DNA of 64,000 bases, taken from the NCBI GenBank assembly GCA_029891345.1, contig CM056999.1:28679418-28743417 (forward strand), in the 5' to 3' direction. The notes below the pieces were generated by a model that saw nothing but the letters and a program-made list of their open reading frames with translations, made no database searches and had not been told where the DNA came from. Positions 44,840 to 59,800 of the stretch are shown here, piece after piece. Source of the stretch: Dryococelus australis. Its lineage: Eukaryota; Arthropoda; Insecta; Phasmatodea; Phasmatidae. A program made the position numbers and the translations under genes. The number at the start of each line of letters is the position of its first letter. Positions within the stretch are counted from its first letter, which is position 1.

Positions 44840-47800
44840 CAAAAGGGGAGGGGGACGGAATGCAAGGAATAGAAAAACGTGAGAATTTTATGAGGACTCA
44901 CTTACAAAAGTACAAAGTCCGCCACATTTCTTACACAGAAAGTAGCAAGGTGGTCGTATCTCTGAGATGCTCTAGTCACATGTTCATCGCAGCTTCCGCT
45001 GGAATCAACGAGTGCCCACCTGCCCAGGTTGGAACGGCACACATTTTTTAACCCTGTCGCACCCACTTTAATTTTTGGTTTCAAGCATTGCAAATTATAA
45101 ACATGTGAAGTGTTCTGAAATAGCTTTGTTTCGTTATTGCAGCCAATAGTTGTACGTTATATTCTTGGTTTTAATACTCCTTTTATATGATGCACATTTC
45201 GCTGGACACCAATTGTTTTAATACAAGTTAAGAAAATATCTTCATGTATACATTCAATTTACTTATTATTCACTAATCAAATTGTTACAATCTCAAGTTT
45301 AGTGATGCAATTTGCAAATACTAGCAAATACTAGCAAGATAGTTACACTTACAGCATAAAAACAAAATTTCTATAAAAAGTTAAATATACTGGTTTCAAG
45401 CACTGCCTTTATATGCTCACGAACCTCCAGGTCCGTGGACTGTAGTTTAAGAATGACAGGTCTATAGTAACATGAACCATTCATAACCTATAAGAGTAGC
45501 AGAGTTTACAAATCAGATGCATCAGTCACACAGAAGTAAGATCCCTTGGCACTGAGACGAGCAGTGCGTTATGCATAAAGTTCTGCATGTTTGATGAAAG
45601 GATTAAAGTTTAGAAGATAATTTGGTGGGACGGCGGGCTGTGAGAGATGGCACACACACATAACAAACACGTGCATGCACAAACAAAAAGTAAGCGGGAG
45701 CATGATAATGAAATACGAGGAAAATACGCAAAGAATTCTAGTGAGTGAAGAAGGTAGTAGAAAATATTTTTTCAAGGAAATCAGAAAATGTTCACGAAAA
45801 GTTATGCCACTGCAAACAATACCTATATTATATAATTTATATATCGTATGTACAGATAGTAACTTGAGCGTAGTATTGCTTACGTATTAATGTAAATATA
45901 TAAAAGCCAAAATTAGGACTGCCTTTCTTCACAGATATCTGCAAAATTTTATTTGATTTCCAGACCTGCATTATAATCTTCAGATCTATTTGTTAAATTG
46001 AGCAGTTTGTATTTCAATTCAAGTATATTTGATGCCCAAAGAGTAAGGTTGGAAATATCAACGTTATAAGTTTGGCAGCCAAAAATGTTCGCCACTGCGT
46101 AAGCACTGGTGTCGGCAATGAACCAGATATATTCTATTTCTTACGCATAAAAAGACAAGATCATTGTAATAATTTAGAAAATAATAATAATTTCATAGGT
46201 AAGTAAAATATTTCACTTATTATACACGTAGCTTAAAATTTTAATGAAAATTTACCATTTGGAAAACTGGGCACTTCAGAGGTGGAAATTTTTCCTATTC
46301 AAAACTCTGCCATAGAATTAAACTTATATAGGGTAACGTTCGCCTACATAGGTGATATTTTCAGCAATGATATTGTACAAGCACGTGAGAGTATCTTACA
46401 AAGAGCAAGAAGGAGAGTTCTTCCACGACGATGGTCGGACGTAACGAATCGAAACCCACTTCATTAGATGGTGTGTAATTAAATATGGCCCCGGAAGTCT
46501 CATTATGGGGCGGTTCCCCAGGGCTACTTCGTGACCTCTGGTGAAGTCGTCTCGCCAACACAGTCTCTCACCCCACTATAACTTCCCACGGCTCATGCGT
46601 GTGCTCGCTGTGTGGTTTGTTTGGCTTGGAACATGTGACCTGAGAACGAAGATTAATTAGAAAGCTTGTAACCAACTTCTTGACAATAGTTAATACGGTA
46701 GCCTCCGAGATATTTGTCGATGATCCTACGATGCCCCTGAAATATATGCATAAAAAGCTTTAAGAATACCTACTCGGAAGTACGACCAAAATGAGGCATA
46801 TTATAATTAACTTAGCCATTTTTTCCCCCCTTATTTAACTTTTTTCTACGTATAAAGGCGGGAAGTAAATTGAATTTTATATCTCTTTTAAGAATACTTA
46901 CCGACTTTATTAATAAGAATTTGAAATAAAGTCAACCAAAAATTACAGCAATAGATACTTAAATATTAACACGCGTGATATTTTTGTGGAGGTAATATTT
47001 TACGATGCCGGCTAATTTTCGTACGTACAGAAATGAACCCTCTCGGCTGTTTGGCATTGGAACTACATAGCAGCGATTTTGAAATAAATATAAGTGTTAA
47101 TAATATTCAGAGTGTTATTTGCAGTATGAATCTGTTTTAAATAGTTTTCTTTGTAGCTAATTTGCGATAGTATTTGAGGAGATTGCTCGTATAGCAGGTA
47201 GTGTTGCGGAGCTCTTCAAAACAGCAGTAAGTGAAATGCACAAAGTGTTGTAAGGGCTCGACCTCAGAGGCGCAGGGCTCACACTACTCACCTCCCAGTA
47301 AAGAGGGAGGGCCGGGTTGTGTATCTGGTGCAGTCACAGCCGGCTTGTTGATGTCGTAGGCCGACGGCTTTTCCCTTCCATTCCGCCACTGATCCATCTT
47401 CACCTTGCTGTTATGTGCCGACGTAAAAAGAGCCTTCGAACCCACAACTTGTCGCTTACAAGTTGGGGCTCTGGCCACTATGTCAAGCATTATCCACTTT
47501 AAGAACAGGATACATCAGCCGAAACTGTTATGATTACAAAATTATTGCTGTTATCAAAATGTTAGGGGATGTGGAAAGGTGAGCGAATATCCGAAATATA
47601 AAGCCAGGAGAAAAATCTGAATTACTTAAACAATTTGACTGACATAGATTTGTTGAAAAAATAGTTCAATGCTGGCAACTATCATATACAGCAATTTTTT
47701 GTAAAAACCGTTATGGATTTTAAATTACAAAATCATTAATATGTCAAAATAATAGTCATAAAATTAGAAAATGTGTTATCAAAAATAATATTGAAAATGT

Positions 47801-48084
47801 AATGTCTTGAAGAGAAATTACATTCTATTCACTGGTATGTTATGACAGACGCATTCATTAATATGAAATCAGTTAAAGTTAAGATTTTTTCTTCAGATTT
47901 TAATGTAGAATATATGTAATTTATTCGAAAAAGTCAAGAAATGTTACAAAAATAAATAAATATTTTATTAGTAACTTATGTATGTGATAGATTATTTATG
48001 TAAAATAAACTTATACAGTCGACAGAAAAATCCCATAAATCGGGTAGTTGACACTGTGCTATTGATTTTTTTTCACTAATTCGC
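44840..48084. other. Intergenic DNA before the satellite
   Basis: Mostly AT-rich, with no supported gene. A GC-richer patch at 47,280-47,490 includes the tRNA-like stretch listed separately. The last few hundred bases are AT-rich and change abruptly to satellite at about 48,085. Confidence 0.5.
47417..47490 (-). repeat. Possible tRNA-derived SINE fragment
   Basis: On the minus strand a B-box-like GGGTTCGAAGGC lies about 25 bases after a stem ACTTGT/ACAAGT and about 40 after an A-box-like TAGTGGCCAGAG. This spacing resembles a tRNA-derived RNA polymerase III promoter. No full cloverleaf can be drawn: the anticodon loop lacks the invariant T and the acceptor stem is not evident. A SINE head is more likely than a tRNA gene. 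Confidence 0.3.
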
Positions 48085-50293
48085 GGGCAGCAAGACCTTC
48101 TCATAGCGCAAGTGCATCCAGCTGTCAGGGACACATTATCACTCTGGCCAGCACGAGTGTTGCAGGGACTGAGTGGTGATGTATAGGCAGCGAGAGTTTC
48201 TCCTAAAAAAAGTGCAGCCACCTGTAAGGGCCACATTATCACTCTGGCCTGCACATTTGTTACAGCGGCTTGGAGGTGAGGTGTAGGCAGCGAAACCTTC
48301 CCATAGAACAAGTGCAGCCAGTTGTGACAGCCACATTGTCACTCTGGCCAGTACGAGTGTTGCAGGGGCTGAGTGGTAAGGTGTAGGCAGCGAAACTTTT
48401 CTGAAACAGCAAGTGTAGACCGCTGTGAGTGCACAATGTCATTCTGGCCTTCACGAGAATTGCATGGGCTGAGTGGTGAGGTGTAGGTAGCGAATAAATA
48501 TGATAGTGCAAATTCTGCTAGCTGCGAGGGCCACATTATCAATCTGAACAGCACGAGTGTTGAAGTGGCTGAGAGGTGAGGTGAGGCATCGAGATTTTCT
48601 AATAGCACAAGTGCAGCCAGCTGTAAGGCCCACATTATCACACTGGCCAGCACGAGTGTTGCAGAGGTTGAGTGGTGAGGTGTAGGCAGCGAGACCTTAT
48701 AACAGCTAAAGTGCAGTCAGCTGTGAGGGCCACATTGTCACTCTGGCCTGCACGAGTGTTCCAGTGCCTTAGTGGTAAGGTGTAGGCAGCGAAATCTACT
48801 CATACCACAAGTGCAGCAAGCTATAAGGGCAACTTCGTCACTCTGGACAGCATTAGTTGAGAAGGGGCTGAGTTGTGAGTTTTAAACAGTGAGATATTAA
48901 CATAGTGTTAGTGAAGCCAGCTGTGAGGGCCACATTGTGATTCTCGCCAGCAAGAGTGTTGTATAGGGCTGAATGGTGAGCTGAAGGCAGCGAGACATTC
49001 TAATAGCTAAATTTCAGGCAACTGTGAGGGGAGAATTGTATATCTGGTCATCACAAGTGATGCAGGGGCTTAAGATTGAGGTGAAGGCAGTGAAACATTC
49101 CCACAGCACAAGTGCAGTCAGCTGTGGGGGCAACATTGTCACTCTGGCCAGCACAAATGTTGCAAGACCTGAGGGGTGAAGTGAATGCAACTAGACATTC
49201 TCATAGCACAAGTGCATCCAGCTTTGGGAGCCACATTTTCAATCCGGCCAGCACAAGTGCAGCAGAGGCTAAGTGGTGGGGTGTAGGCAGCATGACCTTC
49301 TCACATCACAAGTGCAGCCAACTTTGAGTATCACTTTGTCTGTCTAGACAGAATGAGTGTTGCAGGGGCTGAGTGGTAAGATGTTGGCAGTGAGACTTTT
49401 TTGATAACGAAAGTGCAGACAACTGTGAGCTCAACAATGCCATTCTGGCCATCACGAGAATTGCAGGGAGAGAGTGGTGAGGTGTGGGTAGCGAATCATT
49501 CTGACAGCGCAAATTCTGCCAGCCATGAGGTCCACATTGTCAATTTGGACATCACGAGTGTTGCAGTGGCTCAGGGGTGAGGTGAGGCATCGAGAATTTC
49601 TAATAGCTCAAGTGTAGCCAACTGTGAAGACAATATTGAGACTTTGACCTTCACAAGATTTGCAGGGGCTGAGTGGTTATGTGTGGGCAGCGAGACATTA
49701 CAATAGCTTAAGTGCAGCCAGCTGTTACAGAGCGCTGCAACTCTGGCCAACACAAGTGTTGCAGGGGCTTAAGGTTAAGATGACAGCAGCAAAAACTTCT
49801 CATCGCACAAGTGCAGCCAGCTGTGAGGGTCACATTGTCACTCTGGACAGCACGAGTGTTTCATGGGCTGAGGGGTGAGGTGCAAGCTGCGAGACCTTCT
49901 TATAGATAAGTGCAGCCATCTGAAGGGGCCACATTGACACTTTGACCTGCCAAATTGTTACAGAGGCCTAGTGGTGATGTTCAGGCAGCGAGAAATTCTG
50001 CGAGACATTCACCTAAAGAATTTGCAGACATCTGTGGGGGCCACATTGTCACTGGGGCCTGCACGAGTGTTACAGGGGCTATGTGGTGAGGTGTAATCAG
50101 CGAGACCTTCTAATAGCACAAGTACAGCCAGCTTTAAGGGCCACATTGTCACTGTGGCCTGTGCGAGTTTTGCAGGGGCTGATTGGTAATGTGTAGGCTG
50201 CGAGACCCACTCCAAGCACAAATGCAGTCTACTGTGAGGGCCACATATTCACAGACCAGCACAAGTGTGGCAGATGCTAAGGGTGAGGTGAAG

Positions 50294-53200
50294 GCAGCGA
50301 GACCATATCATTGCACAAATGCGGCAAGCTGTGAGGGCCACATTATGACTCTGAACAGCACGAGTATTGCATAGGGCTGAGTGGTGAGGTGTAGGCAATG
50401 AGACATTTTAATAGCTAATGTGTAGCCAAATTTGTGGGCCTCATTATCACTGTGGCAAACACGAGTGTTGCAGGTGCTAAGTGGTGATGTGAAGGCAGTG
50501 AAACCTTCCCATAGCGCAAGAGCAGCCAGCTGTGAGGTCAACATTGTCCCTCTGGGCAGCACGAGTGTTGCAAGGCCTGAGTGGTGAGGTGATGTGAGCT
50601 AGACCTTCTCATAGCACAAGTGCATCTAGCTTGTGGGGCCATATTTTCACTCTGGCCAGTACGAGGGTTGCAAGGGTATATGTGGTGAGGTGTAGGCAGC
50701 AAGAAATTTCTCGTAGCACAAGTGCAGCAGCTTTGAGTACCACTTCGTGTCTCTGGACAGAACGAGTGTTGAATGGCTGAAGAGTGAGGATGTATACAGC
50801 GAGACCTTCTATGGCCTAAAGTGCCGCCAGCTGTGAAGGGAGCATTGTAACTCTGGCCAGCATGAGTGTTGTAGGGCCTGAGTGATGAGGTGTAAGCAGC
50901 GAGACCTTCTCAAAGAACAAGATCAGCCGACTTTTAGGGCTATATTTGTTCTCTGGCAAGCTTGAGTGTTGACGGGGCTGAGGGGTGAATTGTGGGCAGC
51001 GAGACCTTTTCATAGCACACTTGCAGCCAGCTTGGAAGGCCGCACTGTCTCTTTGGACTGAACGAGTGTTTCATGGGTTGAAGGGCGGGGTGTAGGCAGC
51101 GAGACCTTCTCGCAGCACAAAAGCGGCGAGCTTTACGGGCCACATTGTCAATCAAGCCAGGACGAGCGTTGGATGGCTAGAGGGATGAGTTGTGGCAGGG
51201 AGACCTTTTCATAGCATGAGTACAGCCAGCTCAAAGGGCCACATTGTCACTTTGGCCTGCACAATTGTTTCAGGGGCCTAGTGGCTAGGTGTAGGCAGAG
51301 AGAAATTTTCATTGCACAAGTGCAGCCAGGTTTGAGAGCCACGTAGTCTCTCTGGACAGAACGATTGTTGCTGAGGATAAAGTATGAGGTGTAGGCAGCG
51401 AGACCTTCTCCTAAAGAAAGTGCAGGGCCACATTGTAATTGTGGTCAGCACGAGTGTAGCAGGGGCTGATTGGTGAGGTGTAAGCAGCGAGATCATATTA
51501 TTGCTCAAGTGCAGCCAGCTTTGAGGGCATTATTGTCTCTCTGAACAGAACGCACGTTACATGGGATGAAGGGCGAGGTGTAGGAATGAGACCTCATAGC
51601 ACAAGTGCAACCAGCTGTGAGGGCCACATTGTCAATGTGGCCTGCACGAGTGTTGCTGGGGCTGAGTGGTGACGTGTAAGCAGCAAGATCTTTTCATAGC
51701 ACATGTGCAGCAAACAGTATGGCCACATTGTCACTCTGGCATTCATGAGTGTTGCAGAGACTTATTTGTGAGTTGTAGGCAGTGAGACCGTCACACAGTG
51801 TTAGTTTAGCCAGCTATGAAGGCCATATTGTCGCTTTGGCCTTTACAATTGTTGCAGAGGCTAAAAAGTTATGTGTAGGCTGCGAGACATTCTAATAGCT
51901 TAAGTGTAACCAGCTGTAAGGGGGCATTGTTACTTTGGCCAACAAAGTGTTGCAGGAGCTTAAGGTTGAGGTTATAGCAGCGAGACCTTCTCATAGCACA
52001 AGTGTAGCAAGCTGTAAGGATCACATTGTCACTGTGGCCGACACGAGTGTTGCAAGGGCTGATTGGTGAGGTGTAAGCAGCGAGACCATCTCATATTACA
52101 AATGCAGCCATCTGTAAGGACCACATTGTTACTGTGGCTTTCACGAGTGTTGCAGTAGCTGAAGTGTGAGGCGAAGACAGCAAGAACTTTTTATAGCACA
52201 AGTGTGGCCAGCTGTAAGAGCCACATTGTCACTCTGGGCTGCACGAGTATTGAAGGGCTGAGGGGCTAGGTGTAGGCAGCGAGACATTTTCACAGTTCAA
52301 GTGCATCCAGCTGTAAAGACCACATTGTCACTTTGTCCTTCACGAGAGTTGCAGTAGCTGAGTATGGAGGTGAAGGCAGCGAGACCTTTTCCTAGCTCAG
52401 GTGCAGCCAGCTTGAAGGCCACATTGTCTCTCTGGACAGAACGAGTGGGGTAGGGGATGAAGTATGAGGTGTAAGCAGCGATAGCTGTTCCTAAATAAAG
52501 TGCAGTGATCTGTAAGGGCGACATAGTCACTGTGGCCTACACGAGTATTGCAGGGGCTGAGTGGTGAGATTGTGGGAAGTGAGACCTTCTCATTGCTCAA
52601 GTGCAGTCAACTGTGAGGGCCACATCATCACTCTGGCCTGCACGAGTGTTGCGGGTGCTGAGCGGCAATGCGTAGCAGCGAGGCATTCTCACAGTTCAAG
52701 TGCAGCCACTTGTAAATAACACATTGCCACTTCTGCCTTCACGAGTGTTTTAGCAGCCGAGTAGGGAGGCGAAGGCAGCGAAACCTTTTCATAGCACAAG
52801 TGGGCACAAGTGTGAGGACCACATTGTCACTATGGCCAGCAAGAGTGTTGCAGGGGCTGAGTGGTAAGGTGTAGGCAGCGAGGCGTTCTCATAGCACAAT
52901 TGCAGCCAGCTTTGAGGACCACATTTTCTCTCTTAATAGAGCAAGAGTTTCATGGGTTTAGGGGTGAGTTGTAAGCAGCGAGACCTTCTTGGAGCTAAAG
53001 TGCAGCTAGCTGTGAGGGGAGCAATGTAACTCTGGCCAACACAAATGTTGCGAGGGCTTAAGATTTTCATGATGGCAGTGAAACCTTCTGATAGCACAAA
53101 TGTAGCCAGCTGTGAATGCTATATTGTCATTCTGGACAGCATGAGATTTGCTCTATGGCCAGGCAAGTGTTGCATGGGCTGAGTGGTGATGTGTAGGGAG

Positions 53201-54783
53201 CGAGACCTTATGATAGCACAAGTGCAGCCAGCTGCGAGGCCCAAATCGTCACTCTGGACAGTACAAGTGTTGCAGTGGCTGAGGGGAGAGGTGTAGGTAG
53301 AAAGACCTTCTAATAGAACAAGTGCAGCCAAATCTAACGGCCACATAGTCATTCTGGCGTGCAGGAGATTTTCAGGGATTGAGTGGTGGGGTGTAGGCAA
53401 CAAGACCTTCTCATAGGACAAGTGTAACCAGTAATAAGGGCCACATTCTCTCTCTGGAAAAAATGTGTGTTAAAGCCTTTGAAGGGTGAGGTGTAACCAG
53501 AGAGACCTTATTCTAACGAAGGAGCAGCCAGTTGTTAGGGCCACTTTGAAACTGTGGCCTGTCCAAGTGTTGCAGGGACTGTGTGGTGATGTGTAGGCTG
53601 AGAGATCTTTTAATAGAACAAGTGCAGCCAACTTTGAGGGCCACATTGTCACTCTGGCCAGAACGAGTGTTGCAGGGGCTGAAGTGTAAGCTGAAGACAG
53701 CGAGACCTTCTCATGCTTTCTCATAGCATAAGTGCGTCCATCTGTGAGAGCCACGTTGTTAATCTGGCCTGCACGAGAGATGTAGGGGCTGAGTGGTTAG
53801 ACGTAGGCAGCACGTCTCCTTATAGCACCAGTGCTGCCAGCTGTGAGGGTCACATTGTTAATCTAGCCAGCATGAGAGTTTCAGGGGCTAAGTGGTTGTG
53901 TTGTAGGTATCGAATTATTATAGAACAAATTCTGAATGATGTGAGGGCCATATTAACAATTTGGACAGCTTGAGTGTTGCAGTGGATGTGGTGTAAGGTG
54001 ACACATCTAGATTTATAGCAGAAGTGCAGCCAGCTGTGAGGGCCACATTTTCACTCTGGACAGCATGAGTGTTGCAGGGGCTAAGGGGCAAGGTGAAGAC
54101 AGCAAGAACTTCTCATAGAATAAGAGTAGTCATCTGAAAGGGCCACAATGTCACTTTGGCGTGCACAATTGTTGCAGTGGCTGAGTGGTGAGGTGTATGC
54201 AGCAAGACCTTCTCATAGCACAAGTGCTGCCAGCTGTGAAGGCTACATTGTCATTTTTGGCAAGCACGAATGTTGCAGTGGCTGAAGTGTGAGGTGAGAC
54301 AGCGAGAATATTTAATAACACAAGTGCGGCCAGCTGTGAGAGCCACATTCTCACTCTGACCAGCACGAGTGTTGCAGGGGCTGAGTGGTGAGGTAAAGGT
54401 GGAAATACCATCTAATTGTGAATTTGTGCAACCAGTTGTGATGGAAGTATTGTTACAATGGCCAGCACGAGTGTTGCAAGGGATGAGGGGCTGGGTGAAG
54501 TCTGCAAGACCTTCTAATAGAACAAGTGCAGCCAGCTGTAAGGGCCCCATTGTCACTCTGGCCTGCAGAGGCTGAATGGTGATGTATAAGCAACGAGACC
54601 TTCTCATAGGATAAGTGTAGCAAGCTTTATGGGCTACTTTATATCTCTGGACAGAACGAAAGTTTCAGGTTGTTGAACGGTGACGTGAAAGCAGCAAGAT
54701 CTTCTCCTAAAGAATTTGCAGCCATATGTGAGGGCCACATTATCGCTGTGGCCTGCACGAGTAATGCAGGGTCTGAGTGGTGA
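50294..54783. repeat. Satellite segmental duplication, copy 1
   Basis: 4,490 bp nearly identical to 56,889-60,576; only scattered single-base differences are visible (for example GTCCCTCTGG against GTTCCTCTGG). Offset is 6,595 bp at the left end, about 6,195 in the middle and 5,793 at the right. The two changes correspond to blocks present here (about 52,396-52,796 and about 53,700-54,101) and absent from copy 2. Confidence 0.93.
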
Positions 54784-56888
54784 ATTGTAGGCAGCAAGAC
54801 ATTTCTCATAGCCCAATTGCAGCCAGCTGTAGGGGCCACATTGTCACTCTGGACAGCGCGAATGTTCCAGGGGCTGAGTGGTAAGGTGTAGGTTACGAGT
54901 CTTTTCTAATACTGCAAGTGCAGACAGCTGTGAGGGCCACAATGCAATTTTGGCCAGCACGAGAATTTCCGGGGCTGAGTAATGAGGTGTAGGTAGCGAA
55001 TAATTCCGACAGCGCATATTCTGCCAGCTGTGAGGGTCACATAATCAATCTGGACAGCACAAGCGTTGCAATTGCTGTGAGGTGAGGTGAGGCATCGATA
55101 TTTTATAATAGTATAAGGGCTGCTATCTGTGAGGGCCACATTGTCGCTCTGGATAGCACGAGGGCTGCAGGGGGTTAGGAACGATATCCAGGCAGCGAGA
55201 CCACCTCCTAACGAAAGTGGAGCCAACTGAGAGGGCCACGTTGTCCCTTTGACCTGCACAATTGTTGCATGGGCTGAGTGCTGAGGTATAGGCAGCGAGA
55301 ACTTATCATAGCACAAGTAGGGCCAGCTTTGAGGGCCACATTGTCTCTCTGGACATAACGAGTGTTACAGCATTTAAAGGCTGAGGTGTAGGCAAAGAGA
55401 CCTTCACCTTAAGATAGTGCAAGCAGCTGTAAGGGCCACATTGTCACAGTGGTCAGAACGAGTGTTGCAGGGGCAGATTGTGAGGTGTAGGCAGTGAGAC
55501 CGTATTATTGCTCAAGTGCAGCCAGCTTTGAGGGTTTTATTGTCTCTCTGGACAGAACGAGTGTTTCATGGGTTGAAGAGTGATGTGTAGGTTGTGTGAC
55601 CATTCTCCTAACGAAAGTGCAGTCAGCTGTAAGGTCCACAGTGTTACTTTTGCTTGCACGAGTGTTGCAAGGGCTGAGGGGTGAGGTGAAGGTAGCTAGA
55701 CCTTCTCATAACACAAGTACAGCCAGCTTTGAGGGCCACACTGGATCTCTGGACAGAACGAGTGTTTCATGGGTTGAAGGGTGTGGTGTAGGCACTGAAA
55801 CCTTCTCATAGTACAAGTGCAGCCAACAGTAAGTCCACATTGTCACTCTGGCCTTCAAGAGTGTACCAGGGACTTTGTTGTGAGTTGTAGGCAGTCAGAC
55901 ATTCACATAGTGTTAGTGTAGCCAGCTGTGAAAGCCATATTGTCACTTTGGCCTTCACATGTGTCGCACGGGCTGATACGTTATGTGTAAGCAGCGAGAC
56001 ATTCTAATAGCTTAAGTGCAGCCAGCTGTGTGGACCACATTGTTACTCTGGACAGCACGAGTGTTTCATGGACTGAGGGGCGAGGTGCAGGCTGCGAGAC
56101 CTTCTTATTGATAAGTGCAGCCAGTTGAAGGGGCCACAATAACACTTTGGCCTGCTCAACTGTTTCAGGGGCCTAGTGGTGATGTGTAGACAGCGAGAAA
56201 TTCTCATAGCACAAGTGCAGTCTTCTTTGAGAACTACATTGTCTCTCTGGACAGAACGAGCGTCGCAGGGATGAAGTATGAGGTGTAGGCAGAAAGACCT
56301 TCTCCTAAAGAAAATGCAGTGAGCTCTAAGGGCCGCATAGTCACTGAGGACTACACGAGTATTGCAGGTGCTGAGTGGTGAGGTGTACGCAAGGAGACAT
56401 TATCATAGCATAAGTGCAGTCAACTTTGAGGGCCACATTGTCTCGCTGGACAGAAGGAGTGCTGCAGGATATTGAACGGTGGTGGATAAGCAGCGACACC
56501 TTCTCCTAAAGAATTTGCAGACAGCTGTAAGGTCCACATTGTCACTGTGGCCTGCACGAGTGTAGCAGGGGCTGATTGATGAGGTGTAAGCAGCAAGACC
56601 ATCTCATATTATATGTTCCACCAACTGTAAGGGTCACATTGTCAGGCTGGCCTTCACGAGTGTTGCAGGTGCTGAGTTGTAAGTTGTGAGCAGTGAGACA
56701 TTCACATAGCGCTAGTGCAGCCAGCTGTGGGGGCAACATTGTCTCTTTGGCCTTTACAAGTGTTGCAGGATCTGATTGGTAATGTATAATCTACGAGACC
56801 ATCTCGAAGCATAAATGCAGTCTGCTGTGAGGGCCACATAGTCACTCTGGCCAGCACAAGTGTGGCAGAGGCTAATGGTGAGGTAAAG

Positions 56889-59800
56889 GCAGCGAGACCA
56901 TATCATTGCACAAATGCGGCAAGCTGTGAGGGCCACATTATGACTCTGAACAGCACGAGTATTGCATAGGGCTGAGTGGTGAGGTGTAGGCAATGAGACA
57001 TTTTAATAGCTAATGTGTAGCCAAATTTGTGGGCCTCATTATCACTGTGGCAAACACGAGTGTTGCAGGTGCTAAGTGGTGATGTGAAGGCAGTGAAACC
57101 TTCCCATAGCGCAAGAGCAGCCAGCTGTGAGGTCAACATTGTTCCTCTGGGCAGCACGAGTGTTGCAAGGTCTGAGTGGTGAGGTGATGTGAGCTAGACC
57201 TTCTCATAGCACAAGTGCATCTAGCTTGTGGGGCCATATTTTCACTCTGGCCAGTACGAGGGTTGCAAGGGTATATGTGGTGAGGTGTAGGCAGCAAGAA
57301 ATTTCTCGTAGCACAAGTGCAGCAGCTTTGAGTACCACTTCGTGTCTCTGGACAGAACGAGTGTTGAATGGCTGAAGAGTGAGGATGTATACAGCGAGAC
57401 CTTCTATGGCCTAAAGTGCCGCCAGCTGTGAAGGGAGCATTGTAACTCTGGCCAGCATGAGTGTTGTAGGGCCTGAGTGATGAGGTGTAAGCAGCGAGAC
57501 CTTCTCAAAGAACAAGATCAGCCGACTTTTAGGGCTATATTTGTTCTCTGGCAAGCTTGAGTGTTGACGGGGCTGAGGGGTGAATTGTGGGCAGCGAGAC
57601 CTTTTCATAGCACACTTGCAGCCAGCTTGGAAGGCCGCACTGTCTCTTTGGACTGAACGAGTGTTTCATGGGTTGAAGGGCGGGGTGTAGGCAGCGAGAC
57701 CTTCTCGCAGCACAAAAGCGGCGAGCTTTGCGGGCCACATTGTCAATCAAGCCAGGACGAGCGTTGGATGGCTAGAGGGATGAGTTGTGGCAGGGAGACC
57801 TTTTCATAGCATGAGTACAGCCAGCTCAAAGGGCCACATTGTCACTTTGGCCTGCACAATTGTTTCAGGGGCCTAGTGGCTAGGTGTAGGCAGAGAGAAA
57901 TTTTCATTGCACAAGTGCAGCCAGGTTTGAGAGCCACGTAGTCTCTCTGGACAGAACGATTGTTGCTGAGGATAAAGTATGAGGTGTAGGCAGCGAGACC
58001 TTCTCCTAAAGAAAGTGCAGGGCCACATTGTAATTGTGGTCAGCACGAGTGTAGCAGGGGCTGATTGGTGAGGTGTAAGCAGCGAGATCATATTATTGCT
58101 CAAGTGCAGCCAGCTTTGAGGGCATTATTGTCTCTCTGAACAGAACGCACGTTACATGGGATGAAGGGCGAGGTGTAGGAATGAGACCTCATAGCACAAG
58201 TGCAACCAGCTGTGAGGGCCACATTGTCAATGTGGCCTGCACGAGTGTTGCTGGGGCTGAGTGGTGACGTGTAAGCAGCAAGATCTTTTCATAGCACATG
58301 TGCAGCAAACAGTATGGCCACATTGTCACTCTGGCATTCATGAGTGTTGCAGAGACTTATTTGTGAGTTGTAGGCAGTGAGACCGTCACACAGTGTTAGT
58401 TTAGCCAGCTATGAAGGCCATATTGTCGCTTTGGCCTTTACAATTGTTGCAGAGGCTAAAAAGTTATGTGTAGGCTGCGAGACATTCTAATAGCTTAAGT
58501 GTAACCAGCTGTAAGGGGGCATTGTTACTTTGGCCAACAAAGTGTTGCAGGAGCTTAAGGTTGAGGTTATAGCAGCGAGACCTTCTCATAGCACAAGTGT
58601 AGCAAGCTGTAAGGATCACATTGTCACTGTGGCCGACACGAGTGTTGCAAGGGCTGATTGGTGAGGTGTAAGCAGCGAGACCATCTCATATTACAAATGC
58701 AGCCATCTGTAAGGACCACATTGTTACTGTGGCTTTCACGAGTGTTGCAGTAGCTGAAGTGTGAGGCGAAGACAGCAAGAACTTTTATAGCACAAGTGTG
58801 GCCAGCTGTAAGAGCCACATTGTCACTCTGGGCTGCACGAGTATTGAAGGGCTGAGGGGCAAGGTGTAGGCAGCGAGACATTTTCACAGTTCAAGTGCAT
58901 CCAGCTGTAAAGACCACATTGTCACTTTGTCCTTCACGAGAGTTGCAGTAGCTGAGTATGGAGGTGAAGGCAGCGAGACCTTTTCCTAGCACAAGTGGGC
59001 ACAAGTGTGAGGACCACATTGTCACTATGGCCAGCAAGAGTGTTGCAGGGGCTGAGTGGTAAGGTGTAGGCAGCGAGGCGTTCTCATAGCACAATTGCAG
59101 CCAGCTTTGAGGACCACATTTTCTCTCTTAATAGAGCAAGAGTTTCATGGGTTTAGGGGTGAGTTGTAAGCAGCGAGACCTTCTTGGAGCTAAAGTGCAG
59201 CTAGCTGTGAGGGGAGCAATGTAACTCTGGCCAACACAAATGTTGCGAGGGCTTAAGATTTTCATGATGGCAGTGAAACCTTCTGATAGCACAAATGTAG
59301 CCAGCTGTGAATGCTATATTGTCATTCTGGACAGCATGAGATTTGCTCTATGGCCAGGCAAGTGTTGCATGGGCTGAGTGGTGATGTGTAGGGAGCGAGA
59401 CCTTATGATAGCACAAGTGCAGCCAGCTGCGAGGCCCAAATCGTCACTCTGGACAGTACAAGTGTTGAAGTGGCTGAGGGGAGAGGTGTAGGTAGAAAGA
59501 CCTTCTAATAGAACAAGTGCAGCCAAATCTAACGGCCACATAGTCATTCTGGCGTGCAGGAGATTTTCAGGGATTGAGTGGTGGGGTGTAGGCAACAAGA
59601 CCTTCTCATAGGACAAGTGTAACCAGTAATAAGGGCCACATTCTCTCTCTGGAAAAAATGTGTGTTAAAGCCTTTGAAGGGTGAGGTGTAACCAGAGAGA
59701 CCTTATTCTAACGAAGGAGCAGCCAGTTGTTAGGGCCACTTTGAAACTGTGGCCTGTCCAAGTGTTGCAGGGACTGTGTGGTGATGTGTAGGCTGAGAGA

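Noticed and set aside
47417..47490. A functional tRNA gene
   Set aside because: A- and B-box-like words and one stem are present, but no acceptor stem and no proper anticodon loop, so at most a SINE fragment.
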